From contig NZ_LAHA01000033.1 of NCBI RefSeq assembly GCF_002608075.1, forward strand, positions 1 to 64,000: DNA of 64,000 bases. Direction: 5' to 3'. The notes beneath the pieces were generated by a model. The model was given only the letters and a program-made list of their open reading frames with translations. It did no database searches and had not been told where the DNA came from. Positions within the stretch are counted from its first letter, which is position 1. The number at the start of each line of letters is the position of its first letter. The DNA is from Nostoc linckia z4. Lineage in GTDB: Bacteria; Cyanobacteriota; Cyanobacteriia; Cyanobacteriales; Nostocaceae. The position numbers and the translations under genes are program-made. This document shows, one piece after another, positions 60,496 to 64,000 of the stretch.

Positions 60496-62066
60496 TGCCT
60501 TAACTGAATTGGTGTTCTAGATTCAGCAAAGTTGCAAGCCGAAATCAGGTACGAGATATTCCGGTATCCGTACCCTTGAGATAATTTTCTATCTTCTAAT
60601 AAGGACAGAACATTCCTTAGTTTATCTTCAAGTTGCTGCTGACTACCCCACTTAGTCAACAGCATTTTTTGAATAGGTCTAACAATCCGCCGAAATTGCT
60701 CTTGGTTAAGTTCTTCATCTTCTGGTTTTTCCGTGATTAAACTATGAGTAATAAACAGTTCTGTGCCCTCAATTTTTTGACTTTCAATTAATTGAACAAT
60801 CTCTTGGAAATTGCTTTCAATAAATTTATTATTCGTATATTTTAAAATTACTGGGTCTAGTATAAATAGCGTTGGAATATCTTCTGTATTTTTAACGAGT
60901 AAAGAATGTCTTTCTAGTAAATCATTTAAGGTTTGAAATAGCTGATTATAAGACAAAAATTGATTAGTATCTTCTACTAATTGATACCATGAAGCTGAAT
61001 TGCGTCTGATAGCTACCCAATATATAAGATTGATTTCTGCTTTTTTGAGTTTTTCAAATTGTCTATCTAAAAAGTCAGTAATTACATCATCAACCAAAAT
61101 TGAGTTAGCCATAAATGGCGATATATCACCATCAAATACAGTACGAACGCTCTGTGCAATTCTCTTCAGTATCCACGGGTTGCTATAACGCCTGCTAAAT
61201 TCTTCTAGCTCACTATCTGTGCCAAAAAGACTTTCTGCTCTTAAAATTTCTTTTGCTTCTTCACAGGTTAAAACTCCCAATCTTTTGAAACGAACTAATT
61301 GTCCTTCTAATATTGTAATATTTTGAGTTTTTTCTCTACTAAGCAATAATAAACTGCTTCTATGGGCTTCTTTAGCAACTCTCTCTAAAAATACCTTATA
61401 GCTTGTAGTATCTTCGTTATCCTCCTCTGTGATTTCTTCCCAACCATCCAGCACTATTAAACATCTTTGATGATGTAAATACTGCATTATTTGAGAAATA
61501 TTACCTTCTTCTTTTTCACATTGAGATAAGAATTGTATCAGTTTGATTACAGTTTGGGCAAATGGAGGTGCTGATTGGAGAGAAATCCAGATTAAGTAAT
61601 CATATTGGTCAGCAATATTGTCTACTAAATGCCTAGCTAAGGCGCTTTTTCCAATTCCCCCCATCCCATGAACAATAATTAAGCGACAGCGTTCTTGAAT
61701 CAGCCATTTTTGAAGTTCAGCTAACTCTTGAGTGCGACCAAAAAAATTATAAATAGTAGGTGCTTCATTCAAATCCCTCTTAGCATCTACTTCATTTTCT
61801 GCTATATCTTCCCAGTTTAAGCCCAACACTTGGCAAAAAGTCTTAAATGTGTTTGCTTCAATACGGTCTTTTGCCCAAAGGAAGCGTCTCCAACTCATTA
61901 ATGAAATACCTGCACCACGAACATTAGGACGTATATAGAACTTTTTGAAAATCTCAATTGCTTCTTCAAGCCATCTCGGATCTTCTATAATCCGACCCTT
62001 TTTTTTTCTGGCTTGACCAATTAGGATTTTTCCTTGTTGGGAAGCCCTTAAAGTCCTTCTACACAT
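60483..62066 (-). CDS. NB-ARC (STAND) NTPase with N-terminal HTH-like domain
   Basis: About 527 residues from ATG 62066; the TTG at 62090 gives eight more. Residues 1-95 resemble the short helical domain in front of many cyanobacterial NB-ARC proteins (TLRASQQGKILIGQARKKKG, ending FCQVLGLNWEDIAE). The NTPase follows: Walker A VHGMGGIGKSALARH near 138, Walker B RCLIVLDGWEEI near 205, and a C-terminal winged-helix-like region with no WD40, TPR or pentapeptide repeats, so the sensor part is short. STAND proteins oligomerise on signal and act as switches. It lies 65 bp downstream of the receptor-kinase gene. The last five residues come from a dispersed hairpin repeat. Confidence 0.88.
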   Translation of the reverse strand: MCRRTLRASQQGKILIGQARKKKGRIIEDPRWLEEAIEIFKKFYIRPNVRGAGISLMSWRRFLWAKDRIEANTFKTFCQVLGLNWEDIAENEVDAKRDLNEAPTIYNFFGRTQELAELQKWLIQERCRLIIVHGMGGIGKSALARHLVDNIADQYDYLIWISLQSAPPFAQTVIKLIQFLSQCEKEEGNISQIMQYLHHQRCLIVLDGWEEITEEDNEDTTSYKVFLERVAKEAHRSSLLLLSREKTQNITILEGQLVRFKRLGVLTCEEAKEILRAESLFGTDSELEEFSRRYSNPWILKRIAQSVRTVFDGDISPFMANSILVDDVITDFLDRQFEKLKKAEINLIYWVAIRRNSASWYQLVEDTNQFLSYNQLFQTLNDLLERHSLLVKNTEDIPTLFILDPVILKYTNNKFIESNFQEIVQLIESQKIEGTELFITHSLITEKPEDEELNQEQFRRIVRPIQKMLLTKWGSQQQLEDKLRNVLSLLEDRKLSQGYGYRNISYLISACNFAESRTPIQLRQETR

Positions 62067-62131
62067 AAATTTCAATAATTTAAATTTCAATGATGTATTA
62101 TATTGTATTTTAGGTTATTACTACTGCCCCT

Positions 62132-64000
62132 TTATAAATTCTCTGTTAGTTGATTATTTCGTTTTGGTGTTTCTAGATAAGTCAATTTACATTTACCAGA
62201 TTTAGGATCGTATTGAGCTTGCACTAAAATACCAACGCCCGTCAATGCTTTGCGATCATGCTTATTATCAAATTCTACTTTCACTGTAGTAGCGCCCAGT
62301 GCTGATATACTCTGTAATTCTTTGTATAATTTCTGACGGTTTGGATTATTATTTTTTTGAAATTGAAGCTTAGTCAAAGCTTGAATAAATGCTTTCGCTG
62401 CATCATATGAACTAAGTGTTCTCCAACTCACTTCTGCTGTTTTCCAAATGTCTAGGGCTTTCTTTTTAAAAGTGTCATTAGCTAAACTGTGATGAGAAAA
62501 TACCGCAACCACCATTCCGTCAGCATAATTTCCGAGGTTGTCTGAATACAGAACATCTCCTGCTAGTACTTGTAGCTTTTGTGTTCCCAAATTATCATTT
62601 AGTTGAATAATCTCTAGTGCTGGTGTTTTAGTTCTAGGACTGGGAGCTAACATCAACGCCTGCACTGGCACTTTTTGGTTCCGTACTAATTGGATGCAAG
62701 TTCGTGGCTTTAATCGTCTTAAATCACAGTCGAGAAAATCTTGCTGATTTGCACCTTTGTCTTCTATCAGCTTCTTTTCAAATTCTCCTTTCAGAGATTC
62801 GCTATAAGGATCTTCAGATTCAAAAACAATCATTACTTTCCTCTTTCCACTTTCCCACATATAGTCAGCTAAGTCTCCAGCAGCAATGGAGTCATCAGAG
62901 GCTGTGCGGAAAACGTAAGGATTCAAATTTGGTTTGTCTGAGTAAAGATTAGGTGTCCTGATAGCGGTACTTGTGGGTGCAATCAGAACAACTTCTTTTT
63001 GACCATAAATATCTCCTACTTCCCAAATATATTTACTTGTATAGCGACTAATAACTCCTAATATTTCACTACCGTTAAAATAGCTGAGTTCTCCTGTAAT
63101 TTTTTTCTCAGAAAGTTGCTTAGCTACTTGTTGAATTTCATTTATATCGTCACTATTATTCTTTGCTATTAGAATTTGCACTACTGGCGCACCTTGTGTT
63201 TGTTCCTTTAGAACTTGGGCAACACCACGTAGTATTTCTAGATTATTACCACGTTCTGTTTCTAGACTTGAAATAACAACTGCAATGGTTGGAAGTGTAC
63301 GAGCAGATGCAGTTTGAGCAGCTTTAGAGTTGTAATAGTAAATCGATGTCTCTGGATCAACTTCACATTTATTGTTAGGACGGTCATCAAAAGCTTCTTT
63401 AAATTGATCTAAGGCTTGTTTAAAATAGTCTTCAGCTTGTTTAAAATCTGCTGGCAAACCTGAAGAACTAGCTTGTTTAAAAACATCTATTCCTTTTCGC
63501 TTCAGATTATAAGCATTTGTGCATTTTGGAAAATCTAGAGTTTCTTTCCTCTGAGTAATGAGAGCATTTTCTCCCCTACTAAAGTATTCGTCTGAAAGTG
63601 TCATTGGTGGAGTTTCTGTTTGATTAACATTAGTTACTCCTGTTTGATTATCATTAAGTACTCCTGTAAATATTGAATGTAGAATAAAAGCGATCGCCAC
63701 TGCTAACAAAGCCAAAAAGCCAAAACTTACCCAAGACCACGGTCTAAGAATTCTTCTAACCCTTTCTAAAATGGGACGTTCTGGTGGTCTTGTTGGTTGT
63801 GGCTTTGGTGGTGGCGGTAAAGATGATGAAGGATCTGGAAATGTAATGGGATCTGATGGTGTTGATATAGCAGACAGAGCCTCAATAACCTCTTTTGGAG
63901 ACTGATATCGTTGATTTGGATATGGGGACAGCATCTTGTCTAAAATGCGTGCAAGATTTTCTTCGACGTTAGGAATGTATATTCTCCAGCTTTGGTATAG
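62132..64000 (-). CDS. Receptor Ser/Thr kinase with extracellular ligand-binding domain (5' part outside window)
   Basis: This frame stays open to the window edge, so only the C-terminal 622 residues are seen. The visible start, LYQSWRIYIPNVEENLARIL followed by DKMLSPYPNQRYQSPKEVIE, is the end of a Ser/Thr kinase domain. A Pro-rich linker, one membrane helix (WSWVSFGFLALLAVAIAFIL), a TPR-like helical stretch (QAEDYFKQALDQFKEAFD) and a type-1 periplasmic binding fold (TIAVVISSLETERGNNLEIL, ending NPYVFRTASDDSIAAGDLA and later PVQALMLAPSPRT) follow. The topology puts the ligand-binding domain outside the cytoplasm and the kinase inside, as in branched-chain amino-acid-binding receptors. Ligand unknown. 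Confidence 0.88.
   Translation of the reverse strand, partial: LYQSWRIYIPNVEENLARILDKMLSPYPNQRYQSPKEVIEALSAISTPSDPITFPDPSSSLPPPPKPQPTRPPERPILERVRRILRPWSWVSFGFLALLAVAIAFILHSIFTGVLNDNQTGVTNVNQTETPPMTLSDEYFSRGENALITQRKETLDFPKCTNAYNLKRKGIDVFKQASSSGLPADFKQAEDYFKQALDQFKEAFDDRPNNKCEVDPETSIYYYNSKAAQTASARTLPTIAVVISSLETERGNNLEILRGVAQVLKEQTQGAPVVQILIAKNNSDDINEIQQVAKQLSEKKITGELSYFNGSEILGVISRYTSKYIWEVGDIYGQKEVVLIAPTSTAIRTPNLYSDKPNLNPYVFRTASDDSIAAGDLADYMWESGKRKVMIVFESEDPYSESLKGEFEKKLIEDKGANQQDFLDCDLRRLKPRTCIQLVRNQKVPVQALMLAPSPRTKTPALEIIQLNDNLGTQKLQVLAGDVLYSDNLGNYADGMVVAVFSHHSLANDTFKKKALDIWKTAEVSWRTLSSYDAAKAFIQALTKLQFQKNNNPNRQKLYKELQSISALGATTVKVEFDNKHDRKALTGVGILVQAQYDPKSGKCKLTYLETPKRNNQLTENL

Noticed and set aside
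1..64000. tRNA or rRNA genes
   Set aside because: No GGTTCGAATCC-type T-arm with a matching acceptor end and no rRNA-like sequence was seen, though a covariance search was not possible.

Overview
The window looks like chromosomal DNA of a filamentous cyanobacterium, probably Nostocales. The HIP1 octamer gcgatcgc recurs throughout, intergenic spaces carry short tandem repeats typical of Nostoc relatives (units such as TGTTGAC, CCCCTTT, CCCAATG, GGGGAGAT), and the gene set fits: cyanobacterial ThiE, a DUF1517 protein, a probable Psb35, an Rcp1-like regulator, very large multisensor kinases and an NB-ARC protein. No rRNA, tRNA or CRISPR array was found.

Layout. 0-13.3 kb is mainly a sugar-oxidation neighbourhood: cupin, GH15 glucoamylase, glucose-dehydrogenase-like SDR, double-VOC protein, GH13 amylase-like enzyme, DoxX plus SMP-30/gluconolactonase (overlapping genes), and GMC oxidoreductase plus DUF1622 protein. 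Together they could turn alpha-glucan into glucose, gluconolactone and gluconate. A Toprim gene interrupted by one stop codon follows at 13.4 kb. 14.7-19.9 kb is a tightly packed minus-strand operon of seven genes (WavE, GDPD-like, HAD, nucleotidyltransferase, cupin, nucleotidyltransferase, WavE), probably making or decorating a surface glycan. It abuts a graveyard of insertion sequences (tnpB 5' fragment, transposase 3' fragment). 21-31 kb holds a glycine-zipper protein, thiE, thiS, a class D beta-lactamase, a GT4 glycosyltransferase, the DUF1517 protein, a probable Psb35, a CsbD-like protein and a peroxiredoxin-like protein.

31.4-46.2 kb is a signalling island: an Rcp1-type regulator 3 bp downstream of a 2056-residue Ser/Thr-kinase/ATPase/GAF/PAS/histidine kinase, then a REC-PAS-GGDEF-EAL protein and a 1757-residue hybrid histidine kinase. 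47-51.6 kb is an ABC-2 transporter, GldG-like and DUF4340 gene set. purU, an NTF2-like secreted protein, an orphan FtsH-type protease, a diguanylate cyclase and alaS follow. The right edge has a Ser/Thr kinase fused to an extracellular ligand-binding domain (cut by the window end), followed by an NB-ARC STAND NTPase.

The most distinctive theme is repeats invading or rewriting genes. Exactly 22 units of an 8-bp repeat are translated inside the ATPase domain of the hybrid kinase. Repeats supply the stop codon and C-terminal tail of at least four genes. A miniature inverted-repeat element with TATAGCAATCC-like ends occurs about six times, and several copies have a different tandem repeat nested inside. 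The best candidates for an undescribed system are the WavE/nucleotidyltransferase/HAD/GDPD operon and the receptor-kinase/NB-ARC pair. Both are inferences from gene content and order.
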